Shown here: positions 8,583 through 16,690 of the stretch, in pieces | Layout of the letters: every line of letters starts with the position of its first letter | Position numbering within the stretch: position 1 is the first letter of the stretch | Origin: Bacteroidia bacterium | GTDB taxonomy: Bacteria > Bacteroidota > Bacteroidia > SpSt-205 | NCBI GenBank assembly: GCA_026003215.1 | Contig: BPGV01000001.1 | Location: forward strand, 1,765,729 to 1,829,728 | DNA length: 64,000 bases | Reading direction: 5' to 3' | The notes under the pieces: model-generated | Databases searched by the model: none | Told to the model about the DNA's origin: nothing | Seen by the model: the letters and a program-made list of their open reading frames with translations, nothing else | Program-made: the position numbers and the translations under genes

Positions 8583-11519
8583 ATGAAGAAAAAACGTATT
8601 TTAGCCGAAACTTTCAAGCGTATGCGATACGATAGATGGCTTGCGGGAATAGCTCTCCTTTTGGGAGGGCTGGTATGGGGGCAAGTGACGCCTTGGCCCC
8701 TCAGTAAATGGCAGCTATACGCGGTACAGAATGGCCAGCCGACGGGCGCGCCTTTGCCGGAACGCAGCCTGGTGTATTTCCTCGACACCTTCGCGTCGGT
8801 AGTGGATACGATGGGCATGGCGGCAGCCGGCATCACGAGCTGGCGCTGGACGGTATTTCCCCTTTGGAATGCTATGGGTTTCAACCCTACTTTTTCCACG
8901 GCTGAAACTCTGATATTTACCCCCAGCATCCAGAGTGCGTATCCAAACCCTCCCCCCGTGGTAGTAGCGCTCCAGGTGACAGGTCCAGCAGGCGATACGG
9001 CCCAAAGCTATCGTCTCCTCCAGCTGCGGCGTAACTGGGGTGGAGTAGGGGATATCTATTTCTGGGCATGCCCTGGTGGTGAAGCCTATATCCCCATCAG
9101 CATGACTACGACCGATGTGGATTCCATCAAGGTATGGGTAGAGCGGGGCGGCGTGAGATACGACTCTATCACTGTGACGCATCCGACAGTATGGCGTTTC
9201 TCGGTGCCGGTGGTGACGGATACCTACGATGTGATAGGTATAAAATACTTGCGGGGACGCCCCTGGGCGCCTGAGGGTCCCTATCTTCAAGCCACTCTGT
9301 ATGTACAGCCAAGACATCCTTTTGTAGGGGGAGCGTGTGTGCTCCAGCCGATGGGGGCTTACTGCGTGGGCGATCCGGTAGAGCTGTATGTGGATTTGTA
9401 CGGGGAGCTACGGGCGCAGGTAGGGTGGGACTTTGACGGGAATGGCACCGTGGATGCTACGGGTCCCATAGGACGGACGACCTTCTCGGCGCCGGGGACT
9501 TATACGATACAAGCTTATGTGAGTTGGTTGCCGGGGTGTAGGGAGACCCTCCAGACGGGTGTCACCATAGAGCCGACCGCAGCCCTTACAGCTCCGGCTA
9601 TTTTGGGGCCGTCTACTTATGTGTTGGGCCAGCCCGTACAGCTGCGCTTAGGAGGAGTGCGGGGCACGGTATATGTGGATTGGCTGGATGACGGCCAGTG
9701 GGAGGGAATAGCTATCGGGGGGACGGGCTTCCAGCGCACTACGCCTTCTTATACGCTGAGTGCGCCTCCGCCGGCGGGGGGCTATCCGGTGCGAGTGCGC
9801 CAAGTGCTCTGTGGCAGTAGCCGCGAAGATGTGCTCTACTGGAGTCCTACACTCTCCTCTACGCTGACCCCTGATGGGGTTATCCTCTTGAAGAAGAGGC
9901 CCTTCTGTGTGGGAGACTCGGTGGTTTTGGCGGTACAACCTTCTGCTAACTTTTCCCCGGGCCAAGCTGGGTACTTGGTTGCCTGGAACTTTGGCGGGGG
10001 CTGGACAGCGCCTTCAGTCACTGCGGCAGAGACGGTCTTCACGTGGAACGGCCAGCCCCTTGCGGTGCGCGCTCAGCTCTACCACCCCAGTGGGGGCAAT
10101 CGGATTATTGGTCCGCTTTCGGTAACGGCTTTGGCACGGTGGGGAGGTATCAATCGCTTCACCGATATTGATTTTGCTCCTGGGGGATGTACTGCGGACT
10201 GGTGTCCTACCTATTGGGTATGGGGGGATGTCTTGTGTGGGGGTAGGAATGTGCGGATTAGCTTGACGACGCAGCCCCAAGGGCGCTCGTGGCGGTGGCG
10301 CCTCCTCCTGCCTACCGATACGTTGAGCTGGCCGGCTGACTCTGTACCTTCTACCTATACATATACCTTGCCCATGACGCCCGGGGTATATACCATAGAA
10401 AGCCAGTTAGAGACGCCGTGTGGGCTATGGCAGGAAGTGTGGGCCTTCCGAGTGGAAAATACCGGTACGGGACGGCCCGGCGCAGTAATGTACACCCAGA
10501 CAACTTGCAACTATTGGTATACCACCTCCCCTGAAGTCAAATTGGTGGTTTGTGCTCGGGAGCAAGTGTATGTATACGACTATGACGCGAGAGAGTACGG
10601 TGGCGGCGGGATAGAAGAGCTGCGGATAGTCTATGCCAATGGCCAGCCGGTAGAAACGGCACCCACGGGCGGAGGTATTTCTTTTGTGGCTCCAGCCCAG
10701 CCCGGCTCCTATACGGTGTACCTCCTTTGGCGCTCCTGCGGCGGACGAGAAGATACCTTGACCTACCGCTTAGAAGTGAAGGAAAGCCAAGCCCCTTACT
10801 TTACAGCGCCACGAATGGCGTGTGTAGGACAGCCCGTGACCTTCCACCGGGAAGGACCGACCCCCCTCCAAGGTCATCCCGCTTGGCTCCAGTGGGACTT
10901 CGGCGATGGTACGCTCCTCTCGGATACCGCCACTGTCCTTACGCATACCTATAGCCAGCCGGGGTATTATACCGTCAAGCTGGATGGAGTAAATCCTGCC
11001 TGCGGACGAAGGAGCTTTTCGCGACAGATACATGTGGCGAGCAGCGTGCCCACGCCGACGATACTCTCTGCCTCCTTAGTAAATGGGGTGCTCACTTTTG
11101 CAGGCGAGGCCCCAGGAGCGGATAGCGTGGTCTGGCACTTTGGCGATGGGAATATTGCGGTAGGCGTGCTCGCAGGCACGCACACCTATGCAGGGAATGG
11201 CCCCTATACCGTCCATCTCTATGCCTACAATGGTTGCGGGGTGGATACGGCGCAAGTGGTGGTCACCACCTTAGCCCAGCAGACACCGGCAGGGTGGCGC
11301 CTGTATCCCAATCCCGCTACCCAAGAGCTTTATGTAGAAGCCCCAGCAGGGAGCTTTGGCGAGGTGGCCTTTTACACCGTCACAGGTCAGCTCATACGGC
11401 GCTATTTGCTTGCGCAGGGGGCAGCCACGCTCGCCGTGGGCGATCTGCCACGGGGCTTGTATATCGTACAGCTCCGCTCGGCGCAAGGGCTCTCCTATGC
11501 GCGGGTAGTCTTGGAGTAA
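8583..11519 (+). CDS. T9SS type A secreted PKD-domain protein
   Basis: 978 residues. The ATG at 8583 abuts the previous stop; an alternative ATG at 8622 (MRYDRWLAGIALLLGG) gives a more standard signal peptide. PKD-like modules are visible at about residues 275-315 (WDFDGNGTVDATG), 765-805 (WDFGDGTLLSDTA..THTYSQPGYYTV) and 845-885 (WHFGDGNIAV..THTYAGNGPYTV). The last 70 residues are a type A T9SS sorting domain (WRLYPNPATQELYVEAP, GLYIVQLRS). It is third in a run of three cargo genes with no gap and is probably co-expressed with them. Its codon use is ordinary, in sharp contrast with the gene before it. Surface adhesion or matrix role is inferred. Confidence 0.83.
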   Translation: MKKKRILAETFKRMRYDRWLAGIALLLGGLVWGQVTPWPLSKWQLYAVQNGQPTGAPLPERSLVYFLDTFASVVDTMGMAAAGITSWRWTVFPLWNAMGFNPTFSTAETLIFTPSIQSAYPNPPPVVVALQVTGPAGDTAQSYRLLQLRRNWGGVGDIYFWACPGGEAYIPISMTTTDVDSIKVWVERGGVRYDSITVTHPTVWRFSVPVVTDTYDVIGIKYLRGRPWAPEGPYLQATLYVQPRHPFVGGACVLQPMGAYCVGDPVELYVDLYGELRAQVGWDFDGNGTVDATGPIGRTTFSAPGTYTIQAYVSWLPGCRETLQTGVTIEPTAALTAPAILGPSTYVLGQPVQLRLGGVRGTVYVDWLDDGQWEGIAIGGTGFQRTTPSYTLSAPPPAGGYPVRVRQVLCGSSREDVLYWSPTLSSTLTPDGVILLKKRPFCVGDSVVLAVQPSANFSPGQAGYLVAWNFGGGWTAPSVTAAETVFTWNGQPLAVRAQLYHPSGGNRIIGPLSVTALARWGGINRFTDIDFAPGGCTADWCPTYWVWGDVLCGGRNVRISLTTQPQGRSWRWRLLLPTDTLSWPADSVPSTYTYTLPMTPGVYTIESQLETPCGLWQEVWAFRVENTGTGRPGAVMYTQTTCNYWYTTSPEVKLVVCAREQVYVYDYDAREYGGGGIEELRIVYANGQPVETAPTGGGISFVAPAQPGSYTVYLLWRSCGGREDTLTYRLEVKESQAPYFTAPRMACVGQPVTFHREGPTPLQGHPAWLQWDFGDGTLLSDTATVLTHTYSQPGYYTVKLDGVNPACGRRSFSRQIHVASSVPTPTILSASLVNGVLTFAGEAPGADSVVWHFGDGNIAVGVLAGTHTYAGNGPYTVHLYAYNGCGVDTAQVVVTTLAQQTPAGWRLYPNPATQELYVEAPAGSFGEVAFYTVTGQLIRRYLLAQGAATLAVGDLPRGLYIVQLRSAQGLSYARVVLE

Positions 11520-11526
11520 GAAAGGT

Positions 11527-11567
11527 GGGGTCGGCTGGGGAGTTTCTTTTCTACTCCAGCCGACCCC
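11527..11567. terminator. Hairpin between convergent cargo gene and ung
   Basis: Arms GGGGTCGGCTGG (11527-11538) and CCAGCCGACCCC (11556-11567) pair perfectly over 12 bp around a 17-nt loop. It lies just after the T9SS gene stop; its right arm is also the final codons of ung. Read on the minus strand it is followed by ACCTTTCTT. A bidirectional terminator is likely but the T-tracts are weak. Confidence 0.5.
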
Positions 11568-12231
11568 AGTCTATGGGTTCTATGCCGTGCTGGATGAGAA
11601 ACGCGTTGGCCTGCGAGAAGTGCCTACACCCGAAAAAGCCCTTATCCGCCGAATAGGGGGAGGGGTGCGCTGCTTCTAAAATCAAGTGGCGTGTGCTGTC
11701 TATGAGGGGCTTTTTGCTGCGGGCATAGCTGCCCCATAAAAGAAAAACCACATGCGGACGCACTTGAGACACTATCTGGATGACCCGGTCGGTAAAAAGC
11801 TCCCAGCCTTTGTTTTGGTGAGAAGCCGGCCGGTGGGCCTCTACCGTGAGAATAGCATTGAGCAGCAAAACCCCTTGCTTGGCCCACCCAGTAAGGTCCC
11901 CGTGGGGGGGCGGCGGAAAGCCCAAATCTGACTGGATTTCTTTGAAGATATTTTGCAGCGAGGGCGGGGGCGGTACGCCCTTGGGTACAGAGAAGCATAA
12001 CCCATGGGCTTGGCCGGGGCCGTGATAGGGGTCTTGCCCTAAAAGTACCACCTTGACCTTATCTACGGGGCACAAGTCAAAAGCCCGAAATATCATCGGC
12101 CCCGGCGGATATAGGGTTTTCCCTTTACGCACTTCATCTTTGATAAAGGCAATCAAAGCTTCAAAGTAAGGCTTGTGGAACTCTTCTTCTAAGAGGGCTT
12201 TCCAGGAGGGTTCTATGCGCACTTCGGCCAC
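11551..12231 (-). CDS. ung: Uracil-DNA glycosylase, family 1
   Basis: 226 residues, usual length for Ung. It excises uracil from DNA in base excision repair. Seen: the catalytic water-activating motif GQDPYHG near residue 65, the LLLNAILTV beta-strand motif, and the DNA-intercalating loop HPSP near residue 190, all in family order. The start is GTG at 12231, chosen because a TATCTTTG -7 box ends 5 bases upstream, the same spacing seen before other genes here. It is divergent from the thiolase gene with only 36 bp between the two start codons. Its last codons form one arm of a hairpin shared with the convergent neighbour. Confidence 0.96.
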   Translation of the reverse strand: MAEVRIEPSWKALLEEEFHKPYFEALIAFIKDEVRKGKTLYPPGPMIFRAFDLCPVDKVKVVLLGQDPYHGPGQAHGLCFSVPKGVPPPPSLQNIFKEIQSDLGFPPPPHGDLTGWAKQGVLLLNAILTVEAHRPASHQNKGWELFTDRVIQIVSQVRPHVVFLLWGSYARSKKPLIDSTRHLILEAAHPSPYSADKGFFGCRHFSQANAFLIQHGIEPIDWGRLE

Positions 12232-12236
12232 TGGGA

Positions 12237-12244
12237 CAAAGATA
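12237..12244 (-). promoter_or_regulatory. -7 box TATCTTTG for ung
   Basis: Exact TAnnTTTG on the minus strand, 5 bases before the GTG start of ung. Confidence 0.75.
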
Positions 12245-12255
12245 ACGGGAGGTCG

Positions 12256-12263
12256 TACCTTTG
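12256..12263 (+). promoter_or_regulatory. -7 box TACCTTTG for thiolase gene
   Basis: Exact TAnnTTTG, 4 bases before the ATG at 12268 and 11 bases from the divergent ung box. Confidence 0.75.
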
Positions 12264-12267
12264 GCTC

Positions 12268-13455
12268 ATGGAAGGGGTATATTTGGTTGGGGGGCTGCGC
12301 AGTCCTTTTGGTCGGTATGGCGGGAAGCTGGCCTTAGTACGTCCTGACGACCTCTTGGCGCATGTACTGCAGGCGGTAGTAGGCCAGTATCCGCAAATCC
12401 CCTTAGCCGCCTACGATGAGGTGATTGTAGGCTGTGCCAATCAGGCGGGAGAAGATAACCGCAACGTGGCGCGGATGGCCGTGCTTTTAGCGGGCCTGCC
12501 GGTAGAGGTGCCCGCGGTGACGGTGAATCGCCTTTGTGCTTCTGGGCTGGAGGCGGTGCTCCAAGGCGCCCGGGCCATCGCCACCGGCGAAGCGGACCTC
12601 GTTCTGGCCGGCGGCGTCGAATCCATGAGCCGAGCCCCGTTTGTCCTACCCAAAGCCGAGACTCCTTTTTCCCGCAAGGCCGAAATCTACGATACCACCA
12701 TAGGCTGGCGTTTTATCAATCCACGTTTGGCTGAAAAATACCCGCCGTACAGTATGGGGGAGACCGCGGAAAATGTCGCAGAAAAGTACCACATTACGCG
12801 GGAGGCCCAGGATGCCTATGCGCTGCGCTCCCAGCAGAGGTACGCCCAAGCCAAAGCGAAGGGATTCTTTGCGGGGGAGCTGGTGGCTGTGCCCTTGCCG
12901 GATGGGACCCTATTTACCGAGGATGAACACCCCCGACCCGACACCACCTTGGAAAAGCTCAGCCAGCTGAGGCCGGCCTTCCGTAAGGGAGGCACCGTCA
13001 CCGCCGGGAACGCTTCAGGTATCAACGATGGGGCCGCTATGCTGCTTTTAGCCAGCGAAAAGGCGCTCCGTACTTATCAGCTTACGCCGCTGGCTCGTAT
13101 CGTGGGGGGGGCTACGGCGGGCGTAGACCCCGCTTACATGGGTATAGGACCTGTGCCGGCTACGCAAAAGCTCCTGCGTCGGCTTGGCTTGGCCCTTTCC
13201 GCGATTGACCTCATAGAGCTAAATGAAGCCTTCGCTGCGCAGGTGCTGGCCTGCATGCAGCTGTTAGAGATAGACGAGGCCCGACTGAATGTACATGGCG
13301 GAGCTATCGCCATAGGGCATCCGCTCGGAGCGAGTGGGGCACGCTTGGCGCTCACCTTGGCCCGCAGCCTCCATACCTACCAAAAACGACTCGGTTTGGC
13401 TACCCTCTGTGTGGGCGTTGGCCAAGGGGTAAGCCTCCTCTTAGAGCGGGTCTAA
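12268..13455 (+). CDS. Acetyl-CoA acetyltransferase / 3-ketoacyl-CoA thiolase
   Basis: 395 residues, standard thiolase length. It catalyses either thiolytic cleavage of 3-ketoacyl-CoA or condensation of two acetyl-CoA. Seen: nucleophile motif [11 protein letters not shown] with Cys near residue 91, NEAFAAQ, the [16 protein letters not shown] histidine motif near 345, and the C-terminal CVGVGQG cysteine motif near 380, so all catalytic residues are present. Direction (degradative or biosynthetic) cannot be told from sequence. It is monocistronic, followed by rpsU with its own promoter. The only other fatty-acid genes in the window are the acyl-CoA synthetase at 43550 and accC at 52105, neither nearby. 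Confidence 0.92.
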   Translation: MEGVYLVGGLRSPFGRYGGKLALVRPDDLLAHVLQAVVGQYPQIPLAAYDEVIVGCANQAGEDNRNVARMAVLLAGLPVEVPAVTVNRLCASGLEAVLQGARAIATGEADLVLAGGVESMSRAPFVLPKAETPFSRKAEIYDTTIGWRFINPRLAEKYPPYSMGETAENVAEKYHITREAQDAYALRSQQRYAQAKAKGFFAGELVAVPLPDGTLFTEDEHPRPDTTLEKLSQLRPAFRKGGTVTAGNASGINDGAAMLLLASEKALRTYQLTPLARIVGGATAGVDPAYMGIGPVPATQKLLRRLGLALSAIDLIELNEAFAAQVLACMQLLEIDEARLNVHGGAIAIGHPLGASGARLALTLARSLHTYQKRLGLATLCVGVGQGVSLLLERV

Positions 13456-13477
13456 TCCCTTTGTCCGGGATTTTGCG

Positions 13478-13485
13478 TATCTTTG
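13478..13485 (+). promoter_or_regulatory. -7 box TATCTTTG for rpsU
   Basis: Exact TAnnTTTG ending 6 bases before the rpsU ATG at 13492; this decides the start over the in-frame codon at 13483, which lies inside the box. Confidence 0.75.
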
Positions 13486-13491
13486 CTGCCC

Positions 13492-13689
13492 ATGATAGTC
13501 ATAGAGCCACAAGAGGGAGAAAACTTAGAGAAGATGCTTCGGCGCTACAAGCGGAAGTTTGACCGCTTGGGTATAGCGCGTGAGGTGCGGGAACGCATGT
13601 ACTACATACCGAAGTCTGTCAAGCGGCGCGAACAGATAAAGCGGGCGGCGTATCGCCAGCGCATGCAGCAGCTCCAACAGGGGCTGTAA
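13492..13689 (+). CDS. rpsU: 30S ribosomal protein bS21
   Basis: 65 residues, very basic, with the bS21 pattern: IVIEPQEGENLEKMLRRYKRKFDR, then a helical tail RRREQIKRAAYRQRM-like. It sits on the 30S platform near the anti-Shine-Dalgarno end of 16S rRNA. In many Bacteroidota bS21, with bS6 and bS18, helps hide the anti-SD sequence, which fits the lack of SD motifs here (family knowledge and inference). The track starts at 13483, but the promoter box covers that codon, so ATG 13492 is used. tsaD follows after 3 bases and is probably co-transcribed. Confidence 0.95.
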   Translation: MIVIEPQEGENLEKMLRRYKRKFDRLGIAREVRERMYYIPKSVKRREQIKRAAYRQRMQQLQQGL

Positions 13690-13692
13690 CAG

Positions 13693-14664
13693 GTGCTCTT
13701 AGCCATAGAAACCTCCTGCGACGACACTGCTGCCTGCATTTATGATGGGCAGCGGGTGCTCTCTCATGTGGTGTATCGTCAGGAAGTGCATGCGGCGTAT
13801 GGGGGGGTTATTCCCGAGTGGGCCTCCCGAGAACATGAAGTGCGACTACCACTTGCAGTACAGGAAGCCTTGCGGGGGGCGGGCCTCACGTGGGCTGACT
13901 TACATGCGGTAGCTGCGGCGCAGGGGCCAGGGTTATTAGGGTCGCTCTTGGTGGGTTCTACCTTTGCGCGGGCGTTGGCTGCGGCTCAAGGCCGTCCCTT
14001 TATCGGAGTGCATCATTTAGAGGCTCATGTGGCTTCGTTGGAGCTGGGAGAGAAGCCCGTGGTTTATCCGCTCCTGGTGCTCGTGGCTACAGGGGGACAT
14101 ACGCACCTCTTTCGGGTGGTTCATCCCTTAGCGATGGAAGCGATAGGGCGCACCCAAGACGATGCCGTAGGCGAAGCCTTTGATAAAGTCGCCGCATCGC
14201 TGGGCCTGCCTTATCCGGGCGGCCCCCAGATTGAGGCTTTGGCGGCCCAAGGTAATCCCGGGGCCTTTCGTTTTCCCCAGCCCCGCACCGAGCAGCCATG
14301 GGATTTTAGCTTTAGTGGGCTTAAAACCGCTTTTTTGTATGCGCGGCGAGACCATCCCGAAATCCCCTTAGCCGACTTGTGTGCGAGTTGGCAGAAGGCC
14401 GTTTTTTCTTACCTCGTGGATAAGCTCCTGGGAGCGGCGCAGACTTATCGTATCCCTCGGGTGGGGTTAGTGGGAGGCGTAGCGGCTAATGAGTACTTGC
14501 GTTCGCTGCTATTGGCGCAGGCAGCAGAAAGAGGGATAGAAGTGTATTTAGCCCCGCTGGCATACTGTATGGATAATGCGGCGATGATAGCGGTGGCGGG
14601 GTGGCACCGCTACCTGAATGGCCTTTACACGCCGCTCACGGCGGTGCCTTTTGCGAGGGGGTAG
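13693..14664 (+). CDS. tsaD: tRNA N6-adenosine threonylcarbamoyltransferase
   Basis: 323 residues beginning at GTG, 3 bases after rpsU. It transfers the threonylcarbamoyl group to A37 of ANN-decoding tRNAs, with TsaB and TsaE as partners (not in this window). Seen: LLAIETSCDDTAA at the N-terminus, the metal-binding HLEAH motif near residue 110, ATGGHTHLF, GRTQDDAVGEAFDK, FSFSGLKTA and GGVAANEYLR. All family landmarks are in order. The final 40 bases overlap the convergent GNAT gene, with no terminator seen between them. Confidence 0.96.
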   Translation: MLLAIETSCDDTAACIYDGQRVLSHVVYRQEVHAAYGGVIPEWASREHEVRLPLAVQEALRGAGLTWADLHAVAAAQGPGLLGSLLVGSTFARALAAAQGRPFIGVHHLEAHVASLELGEKPVVYPLLVLVATGGHTHLFRVVHPLAMEAIGRTQDDAVGEAFDKVAASLGLPYPGGPQIEALAAQGNPGAFRFPQPRTEQPWDFSFSGLKTAFLYARRDHPEIPLADLCASWQKAVFSYLVDKLLGAAQTYRIPRVGLVGGVAANEYLRSLLLAQAAERGIEVYLAPLAYCMDNAAMIAVAGWHRYLNGLYTPLTAVPFARG

Positions 14665-15107
14665 TACCATACTTCGTGGGGGCCTACGCCGGGGATGTCT
14701 ATGATGCCGGCGGCTTCCCAGCGGAGGAAGCCTTGCTTGGCATAGAAGGGTACCGCTTCTACTCGGGCATAACACCACACGAGGGTGATACCCTGCCGCG
14801 CTAAGAAAGACAAGGCTTTTTGGAGGAGAGTACGTCCTATGCCGGCTTGGCGCTGGTAGGCCGGATGGGTAGCCATGCCCCGCAGACGATATACGGAGGG
14901 CCCTTCGCCCAGCGGGGGGTAGGGCTCCTGAAAGAAAGAAGCCACCCCTACTACCTCGCCCGAGGGGGTATAGGCCGCGAAATGATAGGTACGCTTATCG
15001 GTGTCGCCCTCAAAGCGGGCCGCTTCTCGGGGCCAGCCGGGCCGCAATACCGCCCACCGCAGCGGTAAAACCGTCTCTGCGCTCACTATCAGCACTGAGG
15101 GGGACAT
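14625..15107 (-). CDS. GNAT family N-acetyltransferase
   Basis: 160 residues from the ATG at 15107 (MSPSVLIVSAET); the longer ORF start at 15146 would overlap apt. The acetyl-CoA-binding motif A is seen as LRGMATHPAYQRQAGIGRTLLQKAL (R-x-x-G-x-G/A type), followed by VPFYAKQGF, the usual motif B. Substrate cannot be inferred. It lies 13 bases downstream of apt on the same strand and is probably co-transcribed. Its 3' end overlaps tsaD by 40 bases on the opposite strand. Confidence 0.85.
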   Translation of the reverse strand: MSPSVLIVSAETVLPLRWAVLRPGWPREAARFEGDTDKRTYHFAAYTPSGEVVGVASFFQEPYPPLGEGPSVYRLRGMATHPAYQRQAGIGRTLLQKALSFLARQGITLVWCYARVEAVPFYAKQGFLRWEAAGIIDIPGVGPHEVWYYPLAKGTAVSGV

Positions 15108-15120
15108 TCCCCGCTGAGGG

Positions 15121-15657
15121 CTAACGAGGATACGAGAGCAGCGCAACTATGGGGGCCCCAAAAGGCTCCAAAGCTTGGCGTCCCCCCAGCTCCTCCAATA
15201 CAATAAGGAACGCAAAGCCTACCACTTGCGCCCCAAGGTTCTGTACCAGCTTAGCGGTGGCCGCAGCCGTGCCCCCCGTAGCCAAAAGGTCATCGTGAAT
15301 GAGCACTCTATCCCCCGGCTGAATGGCATCTTTGGCCATTTCTATCGTGGCGGAGCCGTATTCCAGTTCGTAGGAGAGGCTGGCGGCTACTTCGGGGAGC
15401 TTCCCTTTTTTGCGGACGATAGCGAAGCCCGCCCCTAACTGCTGCGCGATCATCGGCCCAAGCAAAAAGCCTCGGCTTTCAATCCCCACGACTTTATTCA
15501 CGTCGCGCACCCGGAAGTGCCGAGAAAGCTCCTCCACGCACCGCTCCACCAAGCGAGGCCGTAAAAATAGGGGCGTAATGTCCTTGAACAAGACTCCGGG
15601 CTGGGGAAAATCGGGAATCTCTCGGATAGCCTCACGGAGCTCCTTTTCTAAAAGCAT
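15121..15657 (-). CDS. apt: Adenine phosphoribosyltransferase
   Basis: 178 residues from ATG 15657 (MLLEKELREAIREIPDFPQPG), the usual length. The track's longer start at 15798 runs into the upstream gene and is rejected. It makes AMP from adenine and PRPP for purine salvage. Seen: the N-terminal FPQPGVLFKDITPL motif, VGIESRGFLLGP and the PRPP loop VLIHDDLLATGGTA. A TAACTTTG box ends 3 bases before the start, and its first bases are the stop codon of the upstream HhH gene, so apt can be transcribed apart from that gene. Confidence 0.95.
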   Translation of the reverse strand: MLLEKELREAIREIPDFPQPGVLFKDITPLFLRPRLVERCVEELSRHFRVRDVNKVVGIESRGFLLGPMIAQQLGAGFAIVRKKGKLPEVAASLSYELEYGSATIEMAKDAIQPGDRVLIHDDLLATGGTAAATAKLVQNLGAQVVGFAFLIVLEELGGRQALEPFGAPIVALLSYPR

Positions 15658-15660
15658 GCG

Positions 15661-15668
15661 CAAAGTTA
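15661..15668 (-). promoter_or_regulatory. -7 box TAACTTTG for apt, overlapping an upstream stop codon
   Basis: Exact TAnnTTTG on the minus strand, 3 bases before the apt ATG. Its TAA is the stop codon of the HhH gene. Confidence 0.65.
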
Positions 15669-16640
15669 GTCGCCTGTGAGGTATGGGCTGAGTTTCGGCA
15701 GTAAGGTGTCGGGAAGCCAAGTATGCCATACGTCGGTAGGGATAGGCCGGTCGCCCCAAAGGGTACGTTGGCGCACGAGCTGGCGGGCCAGCTTCCAAGA
15801 AATATAGGGATGAGCTGCCAGCTCTTCTACCGAGGCGTAACGCAGCGAAAGCGGCCCCCTTGCGGGTGGCCCTACTTCAAGGTAAGGGAGGGCCTTTTCC
15901 AAGTTTTCCGGCCGAAGCCCCCACACTTCCCTGAGCTGCGACGGGGAGACGAAATATCGCAACTTTTCCCGATACTTTACAATCTGTTCCCCCGTCTTGG
16001 GGCCGATACCGGGGAGTTTTTCCAGCTCTTCTGCAGAAGCTTGGTTGATATTGAGGATATTAGGCTTAGGTCTTGGACTTTTGGGCGGACGGGATGCTTG
16101 AGGGGGCGCGAGGAGGCCATACCGGCGCAGGCGATATCGTTCTATGGGGAGGAGGGTGTAGAGAGAGTCCAGCTCTTCCCAGCGGGTGAAACCGCCCCGC
16201 TTGTACCTATAGCGGATGAAAGTACGGGCGGCTTTGGGGCGGCATAGGCCCTTTTCCACCAGCGTGACGCTGTCTATGGCGTTGAGATTTAGGAGAAGTA
16301 AGCTCTCGGGCGATGTAGGATAGCTCACCGTGAGGAAGGGGCCAGCGACTTGCCATGCCGCTGAGTCTAAGGTCACTTCCACTTCTTCAATCTCCCGGAA
16401 GCCGCCCAGCTCTCGGCGCACCGCCAAGAGCCGATGAACCCTCCCCGCAGAAAAACCCGGCACGCTGAGGAGCGTGAGGCTATCAGCGCTATTTACCTCT
16501 ATGGGTGGGGGAGAGGAGAGGCTAAGTCCAGCAGAACGAGGAGCCAGAAAGGTGCCTACTATCCCTATCACGGGCAAGGTTCCCCAGCCTACCCACCCCC
16601 AGACCGAAGGCCACCACCGCCCGCGCAGAGAAGAACGCAT
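15666..16640 (-). CDS. Helix-hairpin-helix (ComEA-like) membrane-anchored protein
   Basis: 324 residues. An N-terminal hydrophobic stretch (VWGWVGWGTLPVIGIVGTFL) suggests a membrane anchor with the rest outside the cytoplasm. At about residues 205-265 a ComEA-type helix-hairpin-helix pair is clear: INQASAEELEKLPGIGPKT. Related, weaker HhH-like segments occur at about 45-100 (VNSADSLTLLSVPGF), 125-175 and 275-315, so the protein is probably a string of HhH-type units. ComEA binds DNA during uptake; whether this longer protein does is inference. A near-consensus -7 box TATCTTGG lies 3 bases upstream of the ATG. Confidence 0.8.
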   Translation of the reverse strand: MRSSLRGRWWPSVWGWVGWGTLPVIGIVGTFLAPRSAGLSLSSPPPIEVNSADSLTLLSVPGFSAGRVHRLLAVRRELGGFREIEEVEVTLDSAAWQVAGPFLTVSYPTSPESLLLLNLNAIDSVTLVEKGLCRPKAARTFIRYRYKRGGFTRWEELDSLYTLLPIERYRLRRYGLLAPPQASRPPKSPRPKPNILNINQASAEELEKLPGIGPKTGEQIVKYREKLRYFVSPSQLREVWGLRPENLEKALPYLEVGPPARGPLSLRYASVEELAAHPYISWKLARQLVRQRTLWGDRPIPTDVWHTWLPDTLLPKLSPYLTGD

Positions 16641-16643
16641 ACC

Positions 16644-16651
16644 CCAAGATA
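16644..16651 (-). promoter_or_regulatory. Near-consensus -7 box TATCTTGG for HhH gene
   Basis: One mismatch to TAnnTTTG, located 3 bases before the ATG at 16640, the same spacing as the exact boxes. Confidence 0.45.
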
Positions 16652-16678
16652 AGAAAAGAGCCAGTAGCGTATTATGTT

Positions 16679-16686
16679 TAGCTTTG
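16679..16686 (+). promoter_or_regulatory. -7 box TAGCTTTG for gcvP
   Basis: Exact TAnnTTTG, 4 bases before the gcvP ATG at 16691. Confidence 0.72.
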
Positions 16687-16690
16687 CGCC

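Noticed and set aside
13460-13463. TTTG before rpsU as a -33 element
   Set aside because: Spacing to the -7 box is 14 bases, and no similar TTTG recurs at a fixed distance before the other boxes.
15658-15798. N-terminal extension of apt to 15798
   Set aside because: The extension overlaps the HhH gene, lacks family similarity, and the promoter box sits just before the shorter start.
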